From: an uncultured Reyranella sp.
Lineage (GTDB): Bacteria > Pseudomonadota > Alphaproteobacteria > Reyranellales > Reyranellaceae
DNA length: 64,000 bases
Direction: 5' to 3'
Assembly (NCBI RefSeq): GCF_945957355.1
Contig: NZ_CAMFKM010000004.1
Span: forward strand, 124,001 to 188,000
The number at the start of each line of letters is the position of its first letter. Position 1 is the stretch's first letter. Below, in pieces: positions 28,472-39,990 of this stretch. The notes below the pieces were generated by a model that was given only the letters and a program-made list of their open reading frames with translations, did not search any database and had not been told where the DNA came from. Position numbers and translations under genes: made by a program.

Positions 28472-29526
28472 GAACCTGGCGGCTCGAATTCGACGACGAC
28501 CTTGATGTCTCCATCCCTTCGCTCGAAAGCCTCGCGCCAGTCCGTCAGAGGCACGCGGCGGGTGAGGAGGCCGGCCAGCCAGGCGGGATCGGCGGTCGCC
28601 AGCGCGCGCGCGCCGCTCTCATAGTGGCTTCGATTGGCATTCACCGAGCCGAACACGAGGTCGTTCTGCAGCACCATGCTCCGGTTGAAGTTGCCGGAGT
28701 CGAAGGGCAGGAGCCGCCCGCCGCTGGACACGCCGGTCAGGCACACGATGCCGTTGCGGCCACCGGCTCCGCACAAAACGTCGATCACGAGCTGCGGTGC
28801 GCCGGTGCATTCGACCACGATGTCGGCTGCGAAGTCTTTCGGTAGTTCACGCGGATGGTAGGTGCCGCCGAGTGCCCGGGTGAGGTCAGCCTTGGGGCCG
28901 CCCTCTGCCCGATCAAGGACATGAAGCTCGAGGCCTCGTTGCGTCGCCATGAGGGCTGCCAGCAATCCGACGGGACCCGCTCCGGTGACCAGTGCGCTCT
29001 TCGGCTGCCAGCTGCGTGTGCGCTGTCCGATGCGATAGATGTGGTCCCATGCCTTGGCCAGCACGCTGGCCGGCTCGAGAAGCACACCCAGCATGCCGAG
29101 GTGCGGAGCGACCCTTACCGCGTAATCTGGCTCCAGCAGAAACCGCTCCGCGCCATAGCCGTCGAGCGACTTGATTCCACGCTCCACGTAACGGCCGTTG
29201 AGACACATGTCCCACTCGCCGGCGCCGCAGGCCCGACAGGGCACGGGATCGGGGCGTCTGACGATGCCGACCACGTGATCTCCGACCGCGAAGTTCGAAC
29301 TGTCGGGAGCCTTTAAGACGCGACCCAGTGATTCATGTCCCAGAACGAGGCGGTCGTTGCGATCGGGCGCCCAGCCATAGGAGCCCGCCATGATCTCGCG
29401 GTCCGTGCCGCAGATTCCCAACGCCATCGCCTGGACAAGCAGTTGATCCGGGCGCACCTCTGGCTCACGCCGGTCCTCCAGTCGCACTGAACCCGCGACA
29501 CCTGGCTCGACGGTTATGACTTTCAC
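28468..29526 (-). CDS. Glucose 1-dehydrogenase-like zinc alcohol dehydrogenase
   Basis: A 352-residue medium-chain dehydrogenase. Catalytic zinc residues are in ALGICGTDREIM and LVLGHESLG. A structural zinc lobe is suggested by PCRACGAGEWDMC. The Rossmann motif is VTGAGPVGLLAALMA. The closest remembered relatives are microbial glucose 1-dehydrogenases, giving NAD(P)H and gluconolactone. Its coupling to a glucose-releasing family 15 hydrolase supports glucose as substrate. It is the first gene of this two-gene operon. Confidence 0.82.
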   Translation of the reverse strand: MKVITVEPGVAGSVRLEDRREPEVRPDQLLVQAMALGICGTDREIMAGSYGWAPDRNDRLVLGHESLGRVLKAPDSSNFAVGDHVVGIVRRPDPVPCRACGAGEWDMCLNGRYVERGIKSLDGYGAERFLLEPDYAVRVAPHLGMLGVLLEPASVLAKAWDHIYRIGQRTRSWQPKSALVTGAGPVGLLAALMATQRGLELHVLDRAEGGPKADLTRALGGTYHPRELPKDFAADIVVECTGAPQLVIDVLCGAGGRNGIVCLTGVSSGGRLLPFDSGNFNRSMVLQNDLVFGSVNANRSHYESGARALATADPAWLAGLLTRRVPLTDWREAFERRDGDIKVVVEFEPPGS

Positions 29527-29630
29527 GACGGCTCATCCCTCGCTGTACCCTTGGGGGATCAGAACGGAACGAGGGCGTTTACGTCCGGTTCCGCGTCGAC
29601 CCTGTGGTACCGTCCGGAAGTGGAGGAAAA

Positions 29631-30398
29631 ATGAGCGCAAAGATCTATGCCATGACCTGCGGCCGACTCGTCGGCCGCCTGAAAGACATGATCGAAGGCG
29701 AAGACGGGCAGGTGGCGCTGCCCATTCCATCCTACCTCATTGAACATCGCAAAGGTCGGGCCGTGTTCGACACCGGTATGCATCCGCAATGTCGCACCGA
29801 CGCCGCAGGGCGCATGGGTGCAAGCGTCGCGCGCATTTTCGGCTTCGAACAGTATGGTCCGTGCGACGATGTGAAGTCGCGCCTGGAGTCGATCGACCGC
29901 GACCTCGGGAAGGTGGACTTCATCGTGAATTCGCACCTGCACTTCGACCATGCCGGCGGCAATGAGCTGGTGCCCAACGCGACCATGGTCGTACAGAAGC
30001 GCGAATGGGAAGCCGCGCAGGATCCGGAAATGGCGGCCAAGGTCGGCTTCTTCCGCGCCGACTTCGACCATGGGCATCCGGTGAAGCAGGTCGAGGGCGA
30101 GCACGACCTGTTCGGCGACGGTTCCGTGGTCTGCATCCCGACCTACGGCCATACGCCCGGCCATCAATCCCTGAAGGTACGGACCGAGGCCGGCGAGATC
30201 GTGATCACGGGCGACGCCTGCTACTTCTGCCGGACGCTCCGCGAACGCCGCCTGCCGCGCTTCGTATACGACCGCGAACAGATGCTCGCCTCGCTCGATC
30301 GGCTTGAGGCCCTTGAAAGAGGCGGTGCGCGCCTCTTCTTCGGTCACGATCCCGACTTCTGGAAGGACGTACCGCAGGCTCCCGTACCCGCGTTCTGA
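29631..30398 (+). CDS. MBL-fold hydrolase, N-acyl-homoserine lactonase-like
   Basis: A 255-residue metallo-beta-lactamase-fold protein. The dinuclear zinc site is HLHFDHAGG (His102, His104, Asp106, His107), with later ligands in YGHTPGHQS, GDACY and FFGHDPD. The arrangement and length match the AttM/AiiA lactonase group, which opens homoserine lactone rings and can quench quorum sensing; other lactones are possible substrates. GGAGGAAAA directly precedes the ATG at 29631. The gene is monocistronic. No luxI or luxR homologue is in the window. Confidence 0.82.
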   Translation: MSAKIYAMTCGRLVGRLKDMIEGEDGQVALPIPSYLIEHRKGRAVFDTGMHPQCRTDAAGRMGASVARIFGFEQYGPCDDVKSRLESIDRDLGKVDFIVNSHLHFDHAGGNELVPNATMVVQKREWEAAQDPEMAAKVGFFRADFDHGHPVKQVEGEHDLFGDGSVVCIPTYGHTPGHQSLKVRTEAGEIVITGDACYFCRTLRERRLPRFVYDREQMLASLDRLEALERGGARLFFGHDPDFWKDVPQAPVPAF

Positions 30399-30405
30399 GT
30401 GTTGC

Positions 30406-31158
30406 CTAGTTTTGCGGGATGAACTCGATCATCAGGCCGCCCGTCTGCTCCGGCGCCACCAGGACCCGATCGCCCTCGGCCAGGGCGAAGGGCACGTTGT
30501 TGGCGCTGAGAAGCCCCTGAAGCGGACGCGCACGCTCGACGGCGATGGCGGCGCCAATCACGGCCGGCAGTTCGCTGGGCATCATCATCTCGAGTGCCTT
30601 GTATTCGAGCTGGAAGGCGAGAGGAGACCAGATCAGCAATTCGACCGAGCCTGCCTTCACCATCGTGCAGCCGTCGAAGATCTCCTCGACCGTGGCACCC
30701 CAGGCGGCCTTCAGCGCCTTGGCCGTCTCCTTCGGCGTCTCGGCGATGGCGTGAACGGCCATCATGCCCAGCGCGCCGTTGGGATGGACGATCCATTCCG
30801 GCTCCATGAAGGCGTCCGGCGTCTCGTGCTTCACGGGGAACCAGGGCAGGGGGCCTGCGCTCTCGCCAACCACGACGCCGGCATCGACCTCGAAACCGTC
30901 CTCGGTTTCCCAGGCGTGCGTGCGCTCCTCACCCTCGAGTTCTGCGACGTTCATTGCGAGTGAAACCTGTGCGGGGTCGTCCTGCAGCAGTTCGATGTAG
31001 TTCGGGATGTCGTCGCGATCGGGTTGGAAGCAGATGCAGCGCGGCTCGACACCCTCGGGCGTGAGATTGAAGCCGAGCTGGCCCAGCCGGGTGGCCATCT
31101 CTGCCGGATCCGAGGCGGTCACGGAAATGTGGTCGATGTCGCGTGCTGAAATTTTCAT
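30406..31158 (-). CDS. VOC-superfamily (glyoxalase/dioxygenase fold) protein
   Basis: A 250-residue protein beginning ISARDIDHISVTASDPAEMATRLGQLGF, the first beta-alpha-beta unit of a VOC domain with a metal-site histidine. A second module begins near KPTEMP-free segment residue 140 with AWGATVEEIFDG and ends EQTGGLMIEFIP. The two halves suggest a paired glyoxalase fold. The reaction is unknown. The gene converges with the lactonase-like gene (7 bp between stops) and is divergent from a GST gene. Confidence 0.75.
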   Translation of the reverse strand: MKISARDIDHISVTASDPAEMATRLGQLGFNLTPEGVEPRCICFQPDRDDIPNYIELLQDDPAQVSLAMNVAELEGEERTHAWETEDGFEVDAGVVVGESAGPLPWFPVKHETPDAFMEPEWIVHPNGALGMMAVHAIAETPKETAKALKAAWGATVEEIFDGCTMVKAGSVELLIWSPLAFQLEYKALEMMMPSELPAVIGAAIAVERARPLQGLLSANNVPFALAEGDRVLVAPEQTGGLMIEFIPQN

Positions 31159-31235
31159 GCCCGCTCATATAGGCTTACCCCCACCTCGCTCAAGTGCGAT
31201 GCTGCGGGGTCTGAAATCACCGGAGGAACGGATTT

Positions 31236-31858
31236 ATGTCCAAGATGACGCTTTACGGCATTTGGCTGAGCGGCCCGACCTACAAGGCGGGGCTCGCTTT
31301 GTCGCTGATGGGGCAGGAGTTTGCCTACAAGCATGTCGACCTGCGGGCCGGGGCGCACAAGCAGCCGGACTACCTCGCCATCAACCGTTTCGGGCAGGTG
31401 CCGGCACTGGTAGACGGCGACCTCAAGCTCTGCCAGTCGGGCTCGATCCTGCTCTATCTCGCCGACAAGTTCGGCAAGATGGGCGGCAAGACGGCCGAGG
31501 AGAAGGCGCGGGTGCGCGAGTGGCTGTTCTGGGAGTTCGACCGGCTGGCCTCCAACATTTATCGCCCGCGGGCGATCAAGCGCGGCTTCATGAAGGCCGA
31601 CGACAACGTCCATCAGATGTACGTCAACCAGGCGGGCGATGCGCTCAAGGTGCTCGACGCGGCGCTTGCCAAGTCGGACTTCCTGGTCGGAAACGAGGCG
31701 ACCATTGCCGATATCGCCGTGTACGGCGACGTGGCCTACGCCGAGGAAGGGGCGATCGACCTAGCACCCTATGCCAACGTGAAGGCCTGGATGGCACGGA
31801 TCGAGAAGCTGCCTGGCTTCAAGAAGTATGAGGATGTCCTGCCCAAGCAGGATGCGGC

Positions 31859-31862
<4 letters not shown>
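31236..31862 (+). CDS. Glutathione S-transferase family protein
   Basis: A 208-residue cytosolic GST. The thioredoxin-like N-terminal domain has the cis-proline segment FGQVPALVDGDLKLCQSGSILLYLAD, in which Gln-Ser binds the glutathione gamma-glutamyl group. The C-terminal helical domain contains GNEATIADIAVYG, the N-capping motif. Substrate unknown. GGAGGAACGG precedes the ATG. Its stop overlaps the stop of the convergent GTPase gene. Confidence 0.9.
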
Positions 31863-32905
<1,043 letters not shown>

Positions 32906-33019
32906 CGTTCAACACCTTCACATACGCATATGTAACAAAGTAACGATGCCGCTTCCGCTTGACGATGCAACCTGCGGGTATGACGCTTCCAAGATCAACA
33001 AGGAAAAGGAGGAGCGTCC

Positions 33020-34105
33020 ATGGACTCGAGATATCTTCAGGACAAGGAACACCTCAAGCAACCGCAGCAGGCGATCGATGAGGAACGTCGCTCCTTCCTG
33101 GCGGCGGGGTTGATCGGCGGTGCCGTTGCCGCCGGCACGCTGGCGGCCGGCGTCGCGCATGCACAGCAGCAGGTTGCACAGGCGCCGGCACTGACCGACA
33201 AGGCCTGGTGGCCGCATCCGAAGTGGGGCAAGGACGACCAGGCTGGCGCCTCGAACTACATGACGCCGGCCAAGGTCCTCGACACGGTGAAGCTGATCAA
33301 GGACGGCAAGGTCTATCGCATCGGCCGCATCTATGAATCGGCCATGCCCAAGTTCGGCGAACGCGCCTTCACCTTGCGAATCCCGGGAAGCCCGACCGGC
33401 GGCCCGTTCGGCACCAACAGGCTGATCTACAATGACGAGTATCTGTCGACGGAGATCGGGCAGACGGGAACGCAGTTCGACGGCCTCGCGCATATCGGCA
33501 TCCAGATGGGCAAGGACGGCGACAAGAACGAGATGCGCTACTACAACGGCGTCACCGACCAGGAAATGAACAGCGCCACCGGCATGAAGAAGCTCGGCAT
33601 CGAGAACGTGAAGCCGTTCTTTACGCGCGGCCACCTGTTCGACGTCGAGGCGGTCAAGGGCGCCATGATGGAAGCCGGTCAGGAGATCACCATCGCCGAT
33701 CTCAAGGCTGCGCTGCAGAAGCAGAACATGCAGGAAGCCGACATCAAGGAAGGCGACGCTGTGTTCTTCAATACCGGCTGGGGCAAGCTCTGGATGAAGA
33801 ACAACGACAAGTTCAACGGCGGCGAACCGGGCATCGGACTGGACGCCGCCAAATGGTTCATCGACAAGGGCATCGCGCTCACCGGCGCCGACACCTGGGG
33901 AACCGAGGTCGTCCCCAATCCCAACAAGGACCTGGCCTTTCCGGTCCATGGCGAGCTGATCGCCAAGAACGGCATATTCAACCACGAGAACCTGGACTTC
34001 ACGGGACTCATCGCCGACCGCAAGTACCAGTTCGCCTACATATTCTCGCCTGCACCCATCAGGGGCGCGACGGGATCGAACGGCGGGCCCATCGCGGTGA
34101 CCTGA
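33020..34105 (+). CDS. Exported cyclase-family (kynurenine formamidase-like) protein
   Basis: A 361-residue protein with an N-terminal 27-residue lead, then a Tat-like signal (EERRSFLAAGLIGGAVAAGTLAAG, cleavage near AHA). The cyclase/formamidase metal motif appears as TGTQFDGLAHIG, and ADTWGTE lies further on. In characterised members the histidine-rich HxGTHxDxxxH binds metal; here the first histidine is Gln and the second Gln in GTQFD, so the site is atypical. It probably acts in the periplasm on an amide or lactone. GGAGG precedes the ATG. Confidence 0.82.
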   Translation: MDSRYLQDKEHLKQPQQAIDEERRSFLAAGLIGGAVAAGTLAAGVAHAQQQVAQAPALTDKAWWPHPKWGKDDQAGASNYMTPAKVLDTVKLIKDGKVYRIGRIYESAMPKFGERAFTLRIPGSPTGGPFGTNRLIYNDEYLSTEIGQTGTQFDGLAHIGIQMGKDGDKNEMRYYNGVTDQEMNSATGMKKLGIENVKPFFTRGHLFDVEAVKGAMMEAGQEITIADLKAALQKQNMQEADIKEGDAVFFNTGWGKLWMKNNDKFNGGEPGIGLDAAKWFIDKGIALTGADTWGTEVVPNPNKDLAFPVHGELIAKNGIFNHENLDFTGLIADRKYQFAYIFSPAPIRGATGSNGGPIAVT

Positions 34106-34126
34106 TCGGGGAAAGGGCGGCGCGCG

Positions 34127-35917
<1,791 letters not shown>

Positions 35918-36007
35918 CGGACGATCTCCCAAACGGTTCGCACAAAGCGCGTCACCGCTCGGTTGACCGTCCCGTTGGATCATCCCGTCCATCGGAAGAG
36001 CGACGCT

Positions 36008-36180
36008 ATCGCCGGCAGGTCTTCTGGCTCGCGGGTCGTAGCTCCTGCCCGTCTTCCCGGACCGAAATCCAGTGACATATGGGCTCTCGCTCGCCGCTTA
36101 CAGCTGCGGGTACAGCTGCCGATTGGCTCCCGAAAGGGAGCGGCACGGCATTCCCTGTTAGCCTCCGGTTAAGGAGGACC
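36008..36180 (-). ncRNA. Cobalamin (B12) riboswitch
   Basis: On the minus strand the RNA has the conserved cobalamin-aptamer elements in order: AACAGGGAATGCCGTGCC (36142-36159), the core CCGCAGCTGTAAGCGG (36093-36108), TCACTGG (36069-36075), CCGGGAAGACGGGC (36047-36060) and the B12-box AGCCAGAAGACCTGCC (36014-36029), closed by a GCCGGC terminal stem. The only downstream gene on this strand is the acyl-AMP ligase, starting about 90 bp later. Control is probably translational, since I see no terminator hairpin with a T-run. Binding of adenosylcobalamin would then repress the ligase. Confidence 0.92.
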
Positions 36181-36192
36181 GTCGATATGCAT

Positions 36193-36221
36193 TCGTTAAG
36201 CTTGCGCCTGCCGTCGGTCAA
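36193..36221 (-). promoter_or_regulatory. Candidate sigma70-type promoter for the riboswitch transcript
   Basis: Read on the minus strand, TTGACC (36216-36221) is followed by a 17-bp spacer and TAACGA (36193-36198). The predicted transcript start near 36186 lies just before the first riboswitch element. This places the aptamer in the 5' leader of the acyl-AMP ligase mRNA. The promoter overlaps the leader of the divergent serine hydrolase gene. Confidence 0.5.
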
Positions 36222-36259
36222 TTGCTTTGATGATCCAAACTTCGGGAGGAGACTGCAAA

Positions 36260-37549
36260 ATGTCGATGGTTCGTATGGTTGCCGGGGCGGCGCTCGGCGC
36301 GGTGCTGGCCTGGCCCGCCGCGGCGCAGGGGATTCCCAAGGTACAGTCCCCAGAGGAAGTGGGGTTTCTATCGACCCGGCTGAAGCGTCTCAGCGACCGA
36401 CTCAATGAAGGGGTGAAGAACAATGAACTGCCCGGCGCGGTCGTCCTGATCGCCCGCAACGGCAAGATCGTGATGTTTGAATCCTATGGCTTCCGCGACA
36501 AGGACGCCAAGGTCGCGATGACCAACGACACGATCTTCCGCATCGCTTCGATGACCAAGCCGATCGTCACCCTCGCCGCGATGATGCTGATGGAGGAGGG
36601 CAAGCTTACCCTGGCTGATCGGGTGTCGATGTACATACCGGCCTTCGCCGATACCAAGGTTGCGGTGCCGAAGAAGAAGGACGATGGCACGGTCGAGATG
36701 GTGCTCGAGCCGCAGTACCGCCCGATGACGGTGCATGACCTGATGCGCCACACGTCGGGTCTGACCTACGGCGCCGTTGGCGCCAATCCGGTGAAGCAGT
36801 CCTACCTCGACATGAAGGTCGCCGACCGAAGCCAGACCAATGCCGAGATGGCCGACAAGCTCGCCAAACTGGCGCTGCTCTACCAGCCGGGCACGACGTG
36901 GGAATATTCGATGTCGACCGACGTGCTCGGCCGCGTCGTCGAGGTCGCGTCCGGCATGCCGCTCGACAAGTTCATCGAGGAGCGCATCACCAAGCCGCTC
37001 AAGATGGGCGACACTGGCTTCGAGGCCAGCGCCGACAAGAAGGCGCGCGGGGCGAAGCCGATGAAGGAGGGGCCGAAGAACGAAGTGCCATCGATCCCGG
37101 ACGTCACCGAGAAATTCAACTGGCGCTCGGGCGGCGGCGGCATGGTCTCCACGGCAGCCGACTATGCGCGCTTCCTGCAGATGTTCGCGAACGGCGGCCA
37201 GCTCGATGGCGTGCGCCTGGTTTCGCGCAAGACCATCGACCTGATGACGGCTGACGCCCTGCCGCCGGATATCAAGATGGGCGCCGACATGTTCCGCTTC
37301 GAGGCGCTGGAACCCAGCGCCAGAATGGGGCAGGGCTTCGGCCTCGGCTTCGCGGTGCGCAACGTGCAGGGTGTCAATCCGCTGCCGGGATCGCCCAACG
37401 ACTATTTCTGGGGCGGCGCCTACGGAACCTATTTCTGGCACGACCCCCGTGAGCGCCTGTATGTCGTTTTCATGATGCAGTCGCCGCAGGCTCGCCTGCG
37501 CTATCGCTTCCTGATGCGCGACCTCGTCTACCAGGCGATGGTGAATTAG
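36260..37549 (+). CDS. Exported serine hydrolase, class C beta-lactamase/esterase family
   Basis: A 429-residue protein with a signal peptide (cleaved after AWPAAA, near residue 22). It has the nucleophile motif SMTK (97-100), the tyrosine motif as YSM in WEYSMSTDVLG, and a third element WGGAYGTYFW. Such proteins include EstB-type esterases, D-amino peptidases and penicillin-binding-like hydrolases; true beta-lactamase activity is unlikely but not excluded. GGGAGGAGAC upstream fixes the ATG at 36260. The 342 bp before it are taken up by the opposite-strand riboswitch and promoters. Confidence 0.88.
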   Translation: MSMVRMVAGAALGAVLAWPAAAQGIPKVQSPEEVGFLSTRLKRLSDRLNEGVKNNELPGAVVLIARNGKIVMFESYGFRDKDAKVAMTNDTIFRIASMTKPIVTLAAMMLMEEGKLTLADRVSMYIPAFADTKVAVPKKKDDGTVEMVLEPQYRPMTVHDLMRHTSGLTYGAVGANPVKQSYLDMKVADRSQTNAEMADKLAKLALLYQPGTTWEYSMSTDVLGRVVEVASGMPLDKFIEERITKPLKMGDTGFEASADKKARGAKPMKEGPKNEVPSIPDVTEKFNWRSGGGGMVSTAADYARFLQMFANGGQLDGVRLVSRKTIDLMTADALPPDIKMGADMFRFEALEPSARMGQGFGLGFAVRNVQGVNPLPGSPNDYFWGGAYGTYFWHDPRERLYVVFMMQSPQARLRYRFLMRDLVYQAMVN

Positions 37550-37619
37550 CCGCCCTTGACGCTCCGCCGACGGACAACCACGTTGGCGGAGCCCAACGTG
37601 AAGGGGCAGGAGGCTTGTC

Positions 37620-38300
37620 ATGCAGCAGCAGGAACGCGATCTGATCTCGGGTCTGTTCGACCGGTTGAAGCCGTTCGAGTCCCAGCCGCGCGACAACGAG
37701 GTCGAGCAATTCATCTGGGACCGGGCATCGAAGCAGCCCGCTTCAGCCTATCTGCTCGTGCAGACAGTGTTGGTGCAGGAGCAGGCGCTCAAGGCCGCGC
37801 AGGACCGCATCGCCGAACTCGAGGCGAAGGTCGCCGCCGCACCACAGCCGGAGGCCGGTTTTCTGGCCAGCGCACCGAAGATCGGCCCGTGGGGGGCGCC
37901 GCGCGCATCGGTGTCTCAGACACAAGCGGCGCCGGCGCCGACAGGGGCCTCGATGGTTCCGTCCACGCGCTCGCCCTTGCAGGCCGCCGTCTCACCACAG
38001 CAACAGCCGGCCGCCGGGGGCAGCTTCCTGCGCACGGCCATGATGACTGCCGCGGGCGTGGCCGGCGGCGCGCTGCTGTTCGAAGGCATTCGCAATCTGA
38101 TGGGCAGCACTCCCGGGCCGTTCGGCGGGCAGCAGCAGGCGTTCGGCGGAACCCCGGATGCGACGCCGCCCGAATTGTTGCCGCCCGATTCGTCGGTGCA
38201 ACAACATGCCTATGCCGACGATCGTCAGGGACAGGACGACTACGACACCGCCTCGCTTGACGATGGAGGTGGTGCAGGGGACGACGACAGCTGGGCCTGA
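37620..38300 (+). CDS. DUF2076 domain-containing protein
   Basis: A 226-residue protein starting MQQQERDLISGLFDRLKPFESQPRD, then PASAYLLVQTVLVQEQALKAAQ, the hallmark of DUF2076. The middle is Pro/Gln/Ala rich. A hydrophobic glycine-rich stretch around 140-160 (MMTAAGVAGGALLFEGI) may associate with membrane, and the C-terminus is very acidic. Function unknown. AGGAGG lies 8 bp upstream of the ATG. A GST gene follows 39 bp later. Confidence 0.85.
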   Translation: MQQQERDLISGLFDRLKPFESQPRDNEVEQFIWDRASKQPASAYLLVQTVLVQEQALKAAQDRIAELEAKVAAAPQPEAGFLASAPKIGPWGAPRASVSQTQAAPAPTGASMVPSTRSPLQAAVSPQQQPAAGGSFLRTAMMTAAGVAGGALLFEGIRNLMGSTPGPFGGQQQAFGGTPDATPPELLPPDSSVQQHAYADDRQGQDDYDTASLDDGGGAGDDDSWA

Positions 38301-38339
38301 ACGGCCTCGACTTCAGTGAATTCAGGGGGATTTGAAGAG

Positions 38340-38966
38340 ATGATCGAACTTCACACGTGGGGCACGCCGAACGGCCGCAAGATTTCCATCATGCTCGAAG
38401 AGTGCGAATTGCCCTACAGCGTGCACAAGATCGACATCTCCAAGGGCGAGCAGCACAAGCCCGAGTTCCTGCGAATCAGCCCGAACAATCGGATCCCGGC
38501 GATCGTCGATCCCGATGGTCCGGGCGGCAAGCCGTACAGCCTGTTCGAGTCCGGTGCGATCCTGATCTACCTGGCCGACAAGACGAAGAAGTTCCTCCCG
38601 GCCGATGGCGCCAAGCGGTACGATTCGCTCCAGTGGCTAATGTGGCAGATGGGCGGCTTCGGCCCGATGCTTGGCCAGGCCCATCACTTCCTGCGAGCCG
38701 CGCCGACCAAGATCGAGTACGGCATCAAGCGCTACGTCGACGAGGCCAAGCGCCTCTACGGTGTGCTCGACAAGCAGCTCGCCGGCAACGCCTTCGTGGC
38801 GGGCGAGGAGTACACGATCGCCGATATGTCGATCTTCCCGTGGGCCGCACGTCACGAATGGCACACCGTGAACCTCGCTGAGTTCCCCAACGTGAAGCGT
38901 TGGTACGACATCGTGAACGCCCGGCCCGCCGTTACCAAGGGCATGGCCGTTCCGTACCTGAACTAG
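38340..38966 (+). CDS. Glutathione S-transferase, YfcG/Ure2p-like
   Basis: A 208-residue GST of the Nu/Ure2p-like group. It starts IELHTWGTPNGRKISIMLEE, where Thr/Asn residues contact glutathione, and has NNRIPAIVDPDGPGG and FESGAILIYLAD. Related E. coli proteins have disulfide-bond reductase activity. The ATG at 38340 is preferred over the longer frame from 38316 because it matches the family start. DUF3574 starts one base after its stop, indicating an operon. Confidence 0.9.
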   Translation: MIELHTWGTPNGRKISIMLEECELPYSVHKIDISKGEQHKPEFLRISPNNRIPAIVDPDGPGGKPYSLFESGAILIYLADKTKKFLPADGAKRYDSLQWLMWQMGGFGPMLGQAHHFLRAAPTKIEYGIKRYVDEAKRLYGVLDKQLAGNAFVAGEEYTIADMSIFPWAARHEWHTVNLAEFPNVKRWYDIVNARPAVTKGMAVPYLN

Positions 38967-38967
38967 G

Positions 38968-39390
38968 ATGCCCGGCGGATCCTGGCGTGGAGCGCTCGGG
39001 GCAGTTTTGCTGTGCCCGACTGTCGTCGCCTGTGCGGGGTCGGAGACGGCCCCGGTTTGCGCACTCCCGCTCAAACCGGCGGTCGAGGTCAATCTCTACT
39101 TTGGCCGCGACAAGCCGGCAGGCGGGGAGGTGAGCGATGCGGAATGGGCATCGTTCCTCGCCGACACGGTGACGCCGCGGTTCCCGGCCGGCCTCACGGT
39201 GATCGATGCGCGGGGCCAGCATCGCGATCCGGCGGGTGTCGTCGGAGCCGAGCGTACGAAGCTCCTGGTGGTCGTCGTCTTCGACGCGCCGGCGCATCGG
39301 CCCAAGGTCGCCTCGATTGTCGAGACCTACGCGACGCGCTTCGGCCAGCATGAGGTCTTCCGGGTCGAGCGGCCGGTCTGCGCTGGCTGA
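38968..39390 (+). CDS. DUF3574 exported protein, probable lipoprotein
   Basis: A 140-residue protein with a hydrophobic N-terminus ending TVVAC, a plausible lipobox. The domain contains VEVNLYFGRDKPAGGEVSDAEW, then FLADTVTPRFPAGLTVIDARGQ, which is the DUF3574 core. Function unknown. It lies directly behind the GST gene and before dps. Confidence 0.8.
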   Translation: MPGGSWRGALGAVLLCPTVVACAGSETAPVCALPLKPAVEVNLYFGRDKPAGGEVSDAEWASFLADTVTPRFPAGLTVIDARGQHRDPAGVVGAERTKLLVVVVFDAPAHRPKVASIVETYATRFGQHEVFRVERPVCAG

Positions 39391-39449
39391 CGGGTGCTCC
39401 GGCGCGCGCTAGATTTCCGACGTAGTTCCCTTTTCAGGAGAGCCAGCCC

Positions 39450-39968
39450 ATGAGCAAAGACATGAAGGCCCGCAAGACAGTCGCGCTCGCCACGCCGACC
39501 GATCTGGGTGAGAACGCCACCAAGGATCTAAGCGGCGGCTTGAACATCCTGCTGGCGGACGTGGCCGCATTGTACTGGAAGACCAAGAACTTCCACTGGC
39601 ACATGTCCGGCCCGAACTTCCGCGACTACCATCTGCTGCTTGACGAGCAGGCAACCGAAATCGACGCGATGACGGACGTGATCGCCGAGCGCGTGCGCAA
39701 GCTCGGCGGCACGACGCTGCGTTCGATCGGCCATATCTCCCGGCTGCAGCGAATCCTCGACAACGATGCCGACTATGTGACTCCGCTGGACATGCTCGCG
39801 GAGCTGCGTGACGACAACAAGCAGCTCTGCGTCCACATGCGCACGCTCCACGAACTCTGCGACGAGCATGGCGACATCGCGACGGCCAGCCTCATCGAGA
39901 ACTGGATCGATGAGACCGAGAAGCGCGTCTGGTTCCTGTTCGAGACGACGCGCCGCACCGAAGGGTGA
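39450..39968 (+). CDS. dps: Dps-family ferritin-like DNA-protection protein
   Basis: A 172-residue Dps subunit, expected to form a 12-mer that oxidises and stores iron and shields DNA. The inter-subunit ferroxidase residues match E. coli: His49 (FHWHMSG), His61, Asp65, Asp76 and Glu80 (DVIAER). The N-terminus has lysines (KDMKARK) that could contact DNA. AGGAGAG lies upstream of the ATG. It converges with argE, leaving 22 bp. Confidence 0.93.
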   Translation: MSKDMKARKTVALATPTDLGENATKDLSGGLNILLADVAALYWKTKNFHWHMSGPNFRDYHLLLDEQATEIDAMTDVIAERVRKLGGTTLRSIGHISRLQRILDNDADYVTPLDMLAELRDDNKQLCVHMRTLHELCDEHGDIATASLIENWIDETEKRVWFLFETTRRTEG

Positions 39969-39990
39969 GGCGAGGGGCTGAGCCGGGTGC

